Source: Streptomyces qaidamensis
GTDB lineage: Bacteria; Actinomycetota; Actinomycetes; Streptomycetales; Streptomycetaceae
NCBI RefSeq assembly: GCF_001611795.1
Contig: NZ_CP015098.1
Coordinates: 930,001 to 994,000 of the forward strand
DNA: 64,000 nt
Reading direction: 5' to 3'
Shown piece by piece: positions 1-8,788 of the stretch (positions are counted from its first letter, which is position 1; each line of letters starts with the position of its first letter). The notes under the pieces were generated by a model that saw nothing but the letters and a program-made list of their open reading frames with translations, made no database searches and was not told where the DNA came from. Made by a program: the position numbers and the translations under genes.

Positions 1-1255
1 CAGCACCAACCAGAACAACATCGAAGGCGGATCGTCCACCATCGACGTCGGCCACAACGACGGCGTGACCGTCTACGACTTCGACAGCGACGGCCGCGCC
101 GAGGTCGCCGTGCGGATCGCCAACGGTGTCCGCTTCGGCAACGGCACCACCTTCACCCACAGCGACAACAACCGCCAGTTCATCGCAATTCTCGACGGCA
201 TGACCGGGGCGCCCCGCGCGACCGCTCCCGTGCCGACGGACTACCTGGCGGACGGCCCGATGTACGCCCGGTTCGGTGTGGGCTACCTCGACGGTTCCCG
301 GCCCAGTCTGGTCGCCTTCATGAAGAATCGCAGGGGCAACGGGGCGTTCAACCTCATGATGGGCGCCTGGCAGTTCACCGGTCAGTCCCTGACCCAGCAG
401 TGGAAGTGGCTGCGCGGCAACCAGAACACACCCGACGGGCACAACACCCGCGTCATCGACGTCAACGGCGACGGGACCGACGAGGTAGCCGAGATCGGCT
501 TCGTACTCAACGGCGACGGCACCCTGCGATACTCCCTGGGCCCCGCGGGCGTCATCCACGGCGACCGCTTCCACATCGCCAAGATGGACCCCGACCGCCC
601 GGGCCTGCAGGGATACGGCGTCCAGCAGGACAACCCCAGCGGTCTGCGCGAGTACTACTACGACGCCGCCAACGGCTCCATGATCTGGCGGCACTCCGCG
701 TCCGGTACCGCCGACGTGGGACGCGGCATGGCCGGCGACATCGACCCGCGGTTCCCCGGCATGGAGGTCTGGTCCTTCTCAGGCCTCTACAACGCACCCG
801 CCAACCGTCTCACCGAACCGAACACCTCGCTGCGTCCCTGGCCGCAGCTGGGTCTGTGGTGGGACGGCGACATCACGATGGAACTGCTCAACGACGGCAA
901 GTTCGAGAAGTGGGACCCGAACAACCCCAAGCCCACCAACAGTCTGGCACGGCTGCTCACCACCTCGAACTACGGAGCGGTCGACGCGAGCCAGGACGTC
1001 CAGCCCACCTTCTACGGCGACATCCTCGGCGACTGGCGTGAGGAAGCCGTGTACACCAACGCCAGCTACAACCAGCTGATCATCTTCACCACCGATCACC
1101 CGACGAGCACCAGGTTGTACACGCTCGCGCACAACCCCGCCTACCGCAACGCCATGACGCTCAAGGGATACATGCAGTCCCACCACGTCGACTACTTCCT
1201 CGGTGCCGGCATGGCCCGGCCACCCCGGCCGAACATCACCTACTCCGGGAGCTGA
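1..1255 (+). CDS. Rhamnogalacturonan lyase, PL11 family (3' part)
   Basis: The reading frame is open from the left edge (codons start at base 2), so the N-terminus lies outside the window; a GTG at 65 is only an internal codon. The visible ~418 residues repeat blade motifs of the form DxDxDGxxE (for example VYDFDSDGRAEVAV and VIDVNGDGTDEVAE), which bind calcium in the eight-bladed propeller of PL11 lyases such as Bacillus YesW. The family cleaves the rhamnose-galacturonate backbone of rhamnogalacturonan I by beta-elimination, outside the cell. The C-terminus (YFLGAGMARPPRPNI) is typical of the family. It is followed after 4 bp by a second pectinolytic gene, so the two are probably co-transcribed. 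Family assignment is from remembered motifs, not a search. Confidence 0.88.
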   Translation, partial: STNQNNIEGGSSTIDVGHNDGVTVYDFDSDGRAEVAVRIANGVRFGNGTTFTHSDNNRQFIAILDGMTGAPRATAPVPTDYLADGPMYARFGVGYLDGSRPSLVAFMKNRRGNGAFNLMMGAWQFTGQSLTQQWKWLRGNQNTPDGHNTRVIDVNGDGTDEVAEIGFVLNGDGTLRYSLGPAGVIHGDRFHIAKMDPDRPGLQGYGVQQDNPSGLREYYYDAANGSMIWRHSASGTADVGRGMAGDIDPRFPGMEVWSFSGLYNAPANRLTEPNTSLRPWPQLGLWWDGDITMELLNDGKFEKWDPNNPKPTNSLARLLTTSNYGAVDASQDVQPTFYGDILGDWREEAVYTNASYNQLIIFTTDHPTSTRLYTLAHNPAYRNAMTLKGYMQSHHVDYFLGAGMARPPRPNITYSGS

Positions 1256-1259
1256 CGCT

Positions 1260-2609
1260 GTGAGAACCGCGAAGTTCGTCATCCCTGGCCTTCTGCTCTC
1301 GGTGGTCACGGCGAGCTCCATCGCGATGGCCCCCGGCTCGGCGTCCGCGAGCGGTGGGGCGGCCGGGAACACCTTTTACGTCGCTCCGAACGGGAGTGAC
1401 GGCGCAGCGGGTACGCAGGCCGCTCCGTGGGCATCGATCGCCCGAGCGCAGGCCGTCGCCGAGGCGGGTGACACAGTCTATTTCCGCGGCGGCACCTACG
1501 CCTACGCCCGGGCGAACAGCGCCTGTTCGAGCCAGTCCGCCAGAGTCGACGCGATCACCCTGAGCAAGAGCGGCAGTTCGGGCAACCCGATTCGGTACTG
1601 GGCGCATCCGGGCGAGAAGCCGGTCTTCGACTTCTCGCGGATGACGGACAACTGTCGTATCAAGGGCTTCAACGTCACCGGCAGCTGGATCCACCTCAGG
1701 GGGCTGGAAGTCAAGGGTGTTCCGCAGAACAACAACCGGAACGCCGAGTCCTGGGGCATCTGGATCTCCGGCAGCAACAACATCTTCGAGCAGATCGACA
1801 CCCATCACCACATGGGCACCGGCCTGTTCGTCAACGGCGGGGGTGGCAACCTCGTCCTCAACTCGGACTCGCATGACAACTACGACCTGCGCAGCAATGA
1901 CGGGCCCGGCGAGAACGCCGACGGGTTCGGTGCGCATTACACGCCGGCCGGCCGTCAGGCGAACGTGTTCCGGGGGTGCCGCGCGTGGTGGAACGCCGAT
2001 GACGGGTTCGACCTCATCTCCACCTACTCGCCTGTGATCATCGAGAACTCGTGGGCGTGGCGCAATGGGTACGTGCCGGGGACGACGACGCCCTCCGGCA
2101 ACGGAGCCGGCTTCAAGTCGGGTGGTTACGGGGGTGACTACGAAGCCAACGCGCCGAAGCACACCGTCCGCTCCTCGGTGGCGTTCCTCAACAAGGCGGC
2201 CGGCTTCTATGCCAACCACCACCCGGTGGCCAACGACTTCTTCAACAACACCGGCTACGGTAACCGCCCCAACTTCAACATGCTGGGAGTCGACTCGCGC
2301 GGCGCGGCCGTCGGCCGGGGCAATCTGCGCAACAACATCGCCTACACCGGAACGCCGACGTCGAACATGACCGGCACGAACGCCGCGTACAACTCCTTCA
2401 ACCTCGGCGTGCCCCTGTCGGACTCCCAGTTCCGGAGTGTGTCGACGTCCGGCTGGGACGCGCCCCGCCAGACCGACGGAAGCCTGCCCGTGCTGCCCCA
2501 TCTCCGTCTCGCGGCCGGCAGTGCCCTGATCGACAAAGGAACGGCCGTGGGACTGCCCTTCAACGGAAGTGCGCCGGATCTCGGCGCCTTTGAGAGCGAT
2601 GGAAGGTGA
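1260..2609 (+). CDS. Secreted right-handed beta-helix pectate lyase, PL9-like
   Basis: Predicted 449-aa secreted protein. The GTG at 1260 is chosen because GGGAG lies just upstream, it starts 4 bp after the previous stop, and it gives a clean signal peptide (MRTAKF, hydrophobic LLLSVV core, cleavage after an ASA motif near residue 32). The mature protein begins FYVAPNGSDG..GTQAAPWASIARAQ, the usual opening of parallel beta-helix polysaccharide lyases, and contains NADDGFDL near residues 245-252, which matches the calcium-binding/catalytic strand of PL9 pectate lyases (Pel9A type). Likely action: extracellular beta-elimination of polygalacturonate or rhamnogalacturonan oligomers. The next gene starts 4 bp after the stop, so the two form an operon. 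The exact substrate is uncertain because PL9 includes both exo- and endo-acting enzymes. Confidence 0.78.
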   Translation: MRTAKFVIPGLLLSVVTASSIAMAPGSASASGGAAGNTFYVAPNGSDGAAGTQAAPWASIARAQAVAEAGDTVYFRGGTYAYARANSACSSQSARVDAITLSKSGSSGNPIRYWAHPGEKPVFDFSRMTDNCRIKGFNVTGSWIHLRGLEVKGVPQNNNRNAESWGIWISGSNNIFEQIDTHHHMGTGLFVNGGGGNLVLNSDSHDNYDLRSNDGPGENADGFGAHYTPAGRQANVFRGCRAWWNADDGFDLISTYSPVIIENSWAWRNGYVPGTTTPSGNGAGFKSGGYGGDYEANAPKHTVRSSVAFLNKAAGFYANHHPVANDFFNNTGYGNRPNFNMLGVDSRGAAVGRGNLRNNIAYTGTPTSNMTGTNAAYNSFNLGVPLSDSQFRSVSTSGWDAPRQTDGSLPVLPHLRLAAGSALIDKGTAVGLPFNGSAPDLGAFESDGR

Positions 2610-2613
2610 CATC

Positions 2614-4824
2614 GTGAGGCAAAGATCGCGTGTCGTTTCGAAGTACTGGAAGGCGGCCGCCGCCGCATTGTTGTCCGTGGCGTTGGCGGCCCCGCTCTCG
2701 TCGAGCACCGCTGCGGCGGAGACACCTGCAACGAAGACACCGGCCATGAAGGCGTCGGCAACGGCGCTCCAGGACCAGGGTGCCGCGGTCGCACCGGCGG
2801 TGGATCGCGGCCTAGAGTACCTGGTGTCCGAGTACCGGACCCGGACTCCGTCGAAGTACACGGCTGACTCCTGGAAGCCCTTCGCCAAGGCGTTGACCGC
2901 CGCGGCCGATGTCGCCGGCGACACGTCGGCCACCACGTCGGAGGTCGCCGCCGCGAAGACGGCACTGATGACCGCCGCCGCCGATCTGGAGGCCGCTGAC
3001 GAGGGCACGTTCCAGACCATCACGAACAACACGTTCTGGAACGACACCAGCGGCAACCCCATCTATTCGCAGGGCGGTGGGGTCTTCAAGTTCGGCGACA
3101 CCTACTACTGGTACGGCGTGCACTACACCGGCGCCGAGCTCTACCGGGCCAATCCGACGAGGAAGTACGACGGCAACGTCAGCTTCGTCTCGATCCCCGT
3201 GTACTCGTCCAAGGACTTGGTGAACTGGAAGTTCGAGAACCGCGTCGCGACGCGTTCCACCGGCGTGGGCAGCGGCGCCAACCTGGGTGGTGCGGGCTGG
3301 GTCGGGCGGCTCGGCGTCTCGTACAACGAGAACACCGGCAAGTACGTGCTCGCTGTGCAGATGTGGCACACGGGCAGGGGCGGGCACGGCGTTCTGCTGC
3401 TGCAGGGCGACTCACCCACCGACACCTTCGACTACGGCTACTTCCAGACCCAGATCACCAACTCGCCCACGACCGGCACCGGGGATCAGACCGTCTTCAC
3501 CGACGACAACGGCAAGGACTACCTGATCTTCTCCAACCGCGAAGGACGCTCGCGCGGCTTCGTGGCCAAGTTCCGGGAGTCCGACTCGCTGCGGATCGAG
3601 CCAGGCGTGGAGATCCGCCGCGGCGCCGGCCGCGAGGGCAACGCCATGTTCAAGCTCGACGGCAAGTACTACCACGCGGCGTCGGACCTGCACGGCTGGA
3701 ACACCTCGGTCAACTACGTCAATGAGTCGACCAGCAGCAACGTCCAGGGCTCCTACAGCAGCGAGTACGTCCTTGCCGGCACCGAGATGGACTACAGCCA
3801 CGTGACCCAGACCGGGTTCTTCGTGACGGTCAACGGCACCAAGCAGAACACGGTGATCTACGCCGGCGACCGCTGGGCCGACTTCGCCTGGAACGGCATC
3901 GGGTACAACCAGTGGGTGCCGATCACCAAGACCGGCGCGAGGCCACAGTTCCACTCGGTGAGCCAGTGGCAGTTCAACGCCACCACCGGACAGTGGCGTG
4001 TCGGGCCGGCGAACAACTACATCCTCAACCCGGACATCCAGGCCGACCGCATCATCGTCTCCAGTGTGCGGGGATGGCGGAACCTCGGCGGTTCGGTGAC
4101 CAACGTCAACGGTGGTGTGAACGGCTCTCGCTTCGCTCTCCAGGTGAGCAACAGCGGCGGCGTCGAGCAGCGGATCGAGTCGGTGCCCACAGGCACCTAC
4201 ACCCTGTCCCTGCACGCTCGGGGCAGCGCCGGACAGGTCGTGATCACCGGCGCCGACGGCAGCCAACGCACCCTCGGCATCCCGTCGTCGAGCGGCTGGG
4301 CCAAACGCGAGCTCACCGGCATAGCGCTGCCCGGCGGGACCGCCACCGTCACCGTGCGGGCGTCGGGTTCGGGCGGCGTCACCGTCGACCAGCTCTCACT
4401 GGTCAAGACCTCTGCCGACGCGCCGTCGGGACAGCGTTACGAGGCGGAGACCGCGCCGGCGGTGTGCCAGGGCACGATCGACTCGAACCAAGCGGGCTAT
4501 TCCGGTACCGGGTTCTGCAACGGCACGGCCGCCGCGGGGGCCTACGCGCAGTTCACGGTGACCCCGCAGGCCGCTGGTACGGCGACGGTGGCGGTCCGGT
4601 TCGCCAATGGCTCCACGAGCGGCGCGAGGCCGGCGAACCTGGTCGTCAACGGATCCACGGTGGGAACGGTTTCGTTCGAGTCCACCGGCGCGTGGACGAC
4701 GTGGACGACCAAGACCGTGACCGTTCCGCTGAACGCCGGCAGCAACACCATCCGGCTGGATCCGACCACGGCAGCCGGACTACCCAACATCGACTACCTC
4801 GATGCCGCTGCCGCGACCGGCTGA
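2614..4824 (+). CDS. Secreted GH43 glycosidase with FIVAR-like and CBM35-like domains
   Basis: Predicted 736 aa. GTG at 2614 is preceded by GGAAGG, which overlaps the stop of the upstream gene; ATG at 2599 is an alternative. Order of parts: signal peptide (residues ~10-36, ending TAAAE), a ~65-residue FIVAR-like helical segment (TADSWKPFAKAL...AADLE), a five-bladed GH43 domain starting GGGVFKFGDTYYWYG, a beta-sandwich linker domain, and a C-terminal CBM35/CBM6-like module (YEAETA ... NIDYLDA). The overall architecture resembles GH43_24 exo-beta-1,3-galactanases of Streptomyces, which trim arabinogalactan side chains. That activity suits the neighbouring rhamnogalacturonan and galactan enzymes. 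The subfamily is inferred; arabinosidase or xylosidase activity is less likely but possible. Confidence 0.75.
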   Translation: MRQRSRVVSKYWKAAAAALLSVALAAPLSSSTAAAETPATKTPAMKASATALQDQGAAVAPAVDRGLEYLVSEYRTRTPSKYTADSWKPFAKALTAAADVAGDTSATTSEVAAAKTALMTAAADLEAADEGTFQTITNNTFWNDTSGNPIYSQGGGVFKFGDTYYWYGVHYTGAELYRANPTRKYDGNVSFVSIPVYSSKDLVNWKFENRVATRSTGVGSGANLGGAGWVGRLGVSYNENTGKYVLAVQMWHTGRGGHGVLLLQGDSPTDTFDYGYFQTQITNSPTTGTGDQTVFTDDNGKDYLIFSNREGRSRGFVAKFRESDSLRIEPGVEIRRGAGREGNAMFKLDGKYYHAASDLHGWNTSVNYVNESTSSNVQGSYSSEYVLAGTEMDYSHVTQTGFFVTVNGTKQNTVIYAGDRWADFAWNGIGYNQWVPITKTGARPQFHSVSQWQFNATTGQWRVGPANNYILNPDIQADRIIVSSVRGWRNLGGSVTNVNGGVNGSRFALQVSNSGGVEQRIESVPTGTYTLSLHARGSAGQVVITGADGSQRTLGIPSSSGWAKRELTGIALPGGTATVTVRASGSGGVTVDQLSLVKTSADAPSGQRYEAETAPAVCQGTIDSNQAGYSGTGFCNGTAAAGAYAQFTVTPQAAGTATVAVRFANGSTSGARPANLVVNGSTVGTVSFESTGAWTTWTTKTVTVPLNAGSNTIRLDPTTAAGLPNIDYLDAAAATG

Positions 4825-4833
4825 CATCCCACC

Positions 4834-4860
4834 CTTTGCCGGTCTCTTCGACCGGCAGAG
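4834..4860 (+). terminator. Hairpin terminator after the PL11-PL9-GH43 operon
   Basis: An inverted repeat 10 bp after the GH43 stop: TGCCGGTC (4837-4844), 5-nt loop, GACCGGCA (4850-4857), extendable to about 11 pairs with one wobble. No long T tract follows, as is common in Streptomyces. It probably separates the first three genes from the GH53 gene. Confidence 0.55.
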
Positions 4861-5000
4861 GCTGCGGGGTCGCGTCCTTGAGACCACGGCACCGGCGTGA
4901 CCACGGTGCGCTCCGCAACGAGCAATGCCACATGAGAACGACAGCCGACAGCGTGCAAACAGCACGTGGCGCAGGTACGTCACATCGTCAGGAGAAGGAC

Positions 5001-6950
5001 ATGAGCAGCAAGCGTCTGCCCCGCGTCATCGCGGGCACGACGACGTTGGTCACCATGGTGTCCGCGACGTTACTCATGGTGCCCACGCCGGCCCATGCGA
5101 CCTTCGGGACCGCGGACATCAAGCCGATCGAAAGCAATATCGCCGCCAAGGACTGGGCCTCGGCGACAGCCGGCGACGGCTCGTCGGACGCCGGACTGGC
5201 CATCGACGGAGACCCGACGACGTCCTGGCAACCCGGTCGGGCCGACGCCCGGCAGTGGCTCACCGTCGACCTCGGTGGAACCTACGACAACCTGCGCAAG
5301 GTCAAGGTGGTGTTCCCGGACCGTGGCGTGGCCTACCGGTACGTCGTCGAGGCTTCATCCGACGGCCGCCGGTGGAAGACCATCACCGACAGGTCCCACA
5401 ACCGATCCGTGTCGCGAGGGGAGGTGCACCTGTTCACCCGGCCGGCCACGCGCTTCGTCCGGCTGACCTTCACGGGAGGGCCGGGCCGTGCCCGGGCCGG
5501 GGTCAGCGAGCTCCAGGTCTTCAACTACCTGCGCGAGGACCTCACCCTCGGCGCCGATCTGTCCTGGATGGACGACGTCCAGGACCAGCAGTACTGGGTC
5601 GACCCCCTGGCCGAAGACCGCGGTGCCGGGCCGCACCTGCTCGACGTGGCCAAGGACCGCGGCATGCAGCACACCCGGCTGCGGATCTTCAACGAGCCGC
5701 GCAGCGAGAGCACCGGCCAACCGACGTTGGTCCCGCGCCAGGGCCCGGAGCGCTCACTGGTCTCGGCGAAGCGGATCAAGCAGCGGGGCATGGGCCTGGG
5801 GATCGACTTCCACTATGCGGACTCATGGGCGGACCCGAGCAAGCAACCCAAACCCCGTGCCTGGGCCGAGCTGGGGTTCGCGGACCTGTCCCGGGCCGTG
5901 TACGACTTCACTGCCGACTATGTGAAGCGGTTGATCCGGCAGGGCACCACGCCCGAGAAGGTGGCCGTCGGCAACGAGATCATCAATGGTTTCATGTACG
6001 GCAGCGAGGCGGCCCACATCGGCACGACGAGTCCGCCGTACTTCGTCGACCAGGCCGATGTCTACCAGTCGAAGCCCGGCGGTGGCCTGCTGTGGAAGTA
6101 CTGGCGGTCGACCGACCCGGCGGAGCGGAAGCTCTACGACCAGGCGTGGGACCGGTTCACCACCCTGGCAGCGGCCGGTATCAAGGCCGTCCGCGACGCG
6201 TCACCGGCATCCAAGGTCGAGATACACGTGATCGTCGACAGGGACAAGCTCGCCAAAACCATGGAGTTCTGGAACCAGTTCCTCACCCGGGTGAAGGCAA
6301 AGGGCCAGAACCCTGATGTGCTGGCCATCTCGTACTACCCGGAGTGGCACGGTACGCCCGAGGCGCTGGATCACAACCTGAACACCATGGCCACCACCTA
6401 TCCCGGCTACGAGATCGACATCGCCGAAACCGCCTACCCCGCCTCGGGGGGCGATGGCTCTCCGTTGCCCAACTCGCCGTACCCGCGAACCATTCAGGGG
6501 CAGGCGGACGCGATCCGGAGGGCGTTCCAGGCCGCCAACGACGTGATCGACAACCGAGGTTCAGGTGTCCTGGTGTGGGAGCCTGCCGGCTACCAGCCCA
6601 TGTTCCGGGCCGTGCCCGGGCTGGCGAACACATGGGAGCCGCACGCGTCCATCAACGTTTTCAACGCCAGCCGCGCCAAGCACATCCTCCAGGACACCGT
6701 CTACACCGCCACCGTGGTGGGTGCCGCCCCGAGGCTGCCTTCCTCCATCCGCATGCTCACCACCGCCGACAGCGCGACCACCCGTGTCCCCGTCCGGTGG
6801 CAGCCGTTGCCACCTGGCGCGACCGGCAGGCCGGGCGAGGTGACAGTCACCGGGACGACCGGCAAAGGACCGGTCACGGCGGTCATCGACGTCGTGTCCG
6901 GACGCGGCGGACACGACTTGACCACCTCATGGCCTCCATCGCCGAGCTGA
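5001..6950 (+). CDS. Secreted arabinogalactan endo-beta-1,4-galactanase, GH53, with discoidin domain
   Basis: Predicted 649 aa. ATG at 5001 has a strong GGAGAAGG ribosome binding site. Residues 1-~33 are a signal peptide (cleavage after AHA). Residues ~35-175 form an F5/8 type C (CBM32-like) domain, with TSWQPG and LTVDLGG near the start and RFVRLTF at the end. Residues ~180-565 are a GH53 catalytic domain; the acid/base Glu is in VAVGNEIINGF and the nucleophile Glu in IAETAYP, both visible, with LGIDFHYADSWADP also characteristic. A short C-terminal Ig-like segment ends the protein. GH53 enzymes hydrolyse beta-1,4-galactan, the side chain of type I arabinogalactan in pectin. The gene stands alone, with a terminator before it and about 290 bp of apparently non-coding DNA after it. 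Confidence 0.9.
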   Translation: MSSKRLPRVIAGTTTLVTMVSATLLMVPTPAHATFGTADIKPIESNIAAKDWASATAGDGSSDAGLAIDGDPTTSWQPGRADARQWLTVDLGGTYDNLRKVKVVFPDRGVAYRYVVEASSDGRRWKTITDRSHNRSVSRGEVHLFTRPATRFVRLTFTGGPGRARAGVSELQVFNYLREDLTLGADLSWMDDVQDQQYWVDPLAEDRGAGPHLLDVAKDRGMQHTRLRIFNEPRSESTGQPTLVPRQGPERSLVSAKRIKQRGMGLGIDFHYADSWADPSKQPKPRAWAELGFADLSRAVYDFTADYVKRLIRQGTTPEKVAVGNEIINGFMYGSEAAHIGTTSPPYFVDQADVYQSKPGGGLLWKYWRSTDPAERKLYDQAWDRFTTLAAAGIKAVRDASPASKVEIHVIVDRDKLAKTMEFWNQFLTRVKAKGQNPDVLAISYYPEWHGTPEALDHNLNTMATTYPGYEIDIAETAYPASGGDGSPLPNSPYPRTIQGQADAIRRAFQAANDVIDNRGSGVLVWEPAGYQPMFRAVPGLANTWEPHASINVFNASRAKHILQDTVYTATVVGAAPRLPSSIRMLTTADSATTRVPVRWQPLPPGATGRPGEVTVTGTTGKGPVTAVIDVVSGRGGHDLTTSWPPSPS

Positions 6951-7238
6951 GGAAGAGGAGGCCCGCAGCGCCCGTGCGAGCGAGGTCGGCTACGGGGGCG
7001 CCACCTGCCGCGTGGGTCCGACGCAACGGCTGGGGCCGGGCCGACACCGACAACTGCGCAACGCCCAGGGAGAACCAGGGCGTCCTCGGCCCGAACGGCC
7101 TCCCCGACCGCCGGTGGCTCGCCTGACACACCGCAACGTTCCTGCCGCACCTCGCGGGTGACAGGAGCACCCGCTCTCGCGCCGCGTGCCCAGCCGAACG
7201 CCGATCGCTACATACATCTCTGCACCCAAGGAGCATCC

Positions 7239-8555
7239 ATGACCATGCAACGACGGACATTCCTCCGCATGAGCGCGGCCGGAGCGACAGGCGTGGGCCT
7301 GTCCCTGATGGGGACAGGCCAGGCCCCGGCCGCCGCCGGGCCGCTGGACACCGCGCCGACCACGCCGTTCGCAGTCGGCGTGCGCCGGTACAACTGGACC
7401 CGCGGCAGCCGCCCGTGCACCACCTACGTCTACTACCCGGCCACCGGCACCGCCGGCGGCAACCCGGTGACGGACGCCCCGGTCGCAGGCGGGGTCTTCC
7501 CCGTGTACAACATGACCCACGGCTACGGAAGCAGCCCGCAGAACTCCCTGTTCATCATCCGGGCCCTGGCCTCGGCGGGCTTCGTCGTCCCCGCCCCGCA
7601 CTTCAACCACAACTTCAACGACGTCAACAACGGCAACACCTCCAAGGACGTCTCGCAGATCCTCACCAACACCCTCGCGCTCAACGCGAGCGGACCGCTG
7701 GCCGGGCACATCAACACCGGCATCGGCGTCGGCGTCTCGGGCCACTCCCTGGGCGGCATGGTCACCCACGGTCTGCTGACCTCCTGGCCCGACAGCCGGA
7801 TCGTCTCCGCCAACCCCCAGTCCTGCGTGGACATGGGCAACCCGTCCTCCTCCGTCAACGCCAAGGTCCTGTTCGTGCACGGCGACCGGGACTCGACCAC
7901 GTCGTACTCCTCAGCCCGGCAGGCGTACTCGGAGATGACCTGGCCGAAGGCGTTCCTCACCTTCGTCGGCGGCAGCCACACCAGCTTCTGGAGCGACCAG
8001 CGCTTCCCGAGGACCGTCGTCGACTGGGCCCGCTGGACCATGTACGGCGACACCGCGGCACGGGACCGCCTCCCGGCCGACGCGTCCGGGTCCAACACCA
8101 GGTGGGAGGCTCAGCTGGGCGAATCGCCCAGCGGCCCCGGCCCCTACAGCCTGGTGGCCCAGCACAGCGGCAAGGCCGCCGAGATCAACGGGGCCTCCAC
8201 CGCCGCCGGCGCAGGGCTCGTCCAGCGGACCACCAACAGTCGCCCCAACCAGCAGTTCGAGTTCGTCGACGCCGGCGCCGGCCACGTCCGCGTCAAGGCC
8301 ATGCACAGCGGCCTGTTCCTCCAGCCCACGGGCACCGCGAACGGCGCGGACGTCGTCCAGCAGCAGGCCGACACCGGCGCCACCGGCCAGCAGTGGCGCG
8401 TGGTCGACCACGGCGGTGGCGTGGTCAGCCTCGTCAACCGGCAGACCGGCCTGGCGTTGGATGTCTGGGAGTACTCGACCGCCGACGGCGGACGCATCTC
8501 CCAGTACACCTACAACGGCAACCCCAACCAGCGCTTCACCCGCCGCCGCGTCTGA
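7239..8555 (+). CDS. Tat-exported alpha/beta hydrolase (cutinase/PET-hydrolase-like) with ricin-type lectin domain
   Basis: Predicted 438 aa. ATG at 7239 follows AAGGAG; an in-frame ATG lies 6 bp further on. The N-terminus QRRTFLRMSAAG is a twin-arginine signal. The hydrolase domain (~40-290) has the nucleophile elbow GVSGHSLGG, an acid in VLFVHGDRDSTT and a His in GGSHTSFW, an arrangement like the dienelactone-hydrolase/PET-hydrolase group. Residues ~305-438 are a ricin-B type beta-trefoil with three QxW-like repeats (NQQFEF, GQQWRV, NQRFTR), which should anchor the enzyme to polysaccharide. It is likely an extracellular esterase acting on plant surface polymers or acetylated carbohydrate; the substrate cannot be read from sequence. 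It has its own terminator and faces the NRPS cluster tail to tail. Confidence 0.8.
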   Translation: MTMQRRTFLRMSAAGATGVGLSLMGTGQAPAAAGPLDTAPTTPFAVGVRRYNWTRGSRPCTTYVYYPATGTAGGNPVTDAPVAGGVFPVYNMTHGYGSSPQNSLFIIRALASAGFVVPAPHFNHNFNDVNNGNTSKDVSQILTNTLALNASGPLAGHINTGIGVGVSGHSLGGMVTHGLLTSWPDSRIVSANPQSCVDMGNPSSSVNAKVLFVHGDRDSTTSYSSARQAYSEMTWPKAFLTFVGGSHTSFWSDQRFPRTVVDWARWTMYGDTAARDRLPADASGSNTRWEAQLGESPSGPGPYSLVAQHSGKAAEINGASTAAGAGLVQRTTNSRPNQQFEFVDAGAGHVRVKAMHSGLFLQPTGTANGADVVQQQADTGATGQQWRVVDHGGGVVSLVNRQTGLALDVWEYSTADGGRISQYTYNGNPNQRFTRRRV

Positions 8556-8566
8556 CCAGAACGTGT

Positions 8567-8604
8567 CGGGGCACCGCTCGGGCAACAGGGCGGGCGGTGC
8601 CCCG
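8567..8604 (+). terminator. Terminator between the convergent lipase-like and sufS-like genes
   Basis: CGGGGCACCGC (8567-8577) pairs perfectly with GCGGTGCCCCG (8594-8604) across a 16-nt loop, 12 bp after the hydrolase stop. The structure is symmetric, so it may serve the minus-strand operon as well, although that operon ends 185 bp away at 8789. I take this as the practical left border of the NRPS cluster. Confidence 0.6.
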
Positions 8605-8788
8605 GCATGGTGCCGACAATCCTTCGCGCACCCAGCCGTCTGCTCAGGTCGGCGAGCCCTTCCGCTCGGTTCGAGAGGCATCGCCGGCAGCTCGGGGGCA
8701 CGCAGCCGAACGCCCTCGCCTCGGATCACCGGAGCGCGGCCTGATCTCCTACCGACCGAGCCCTCGAACGGGAATGTGACGACGGGCC

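Noticed and set aside
1236..3062. 608-codon minus-strand open frame across the PL9 and GH43 genes
   Set aside because: Opposes two genes with signal peptides and catalytic motifs; no motif of its own.
6951..7238. Small open frames between the GH53 and hydrolase genes
   Set aside because: No ribosome binding site, signal or recognisable motif; treated as a non-coding 5' region.
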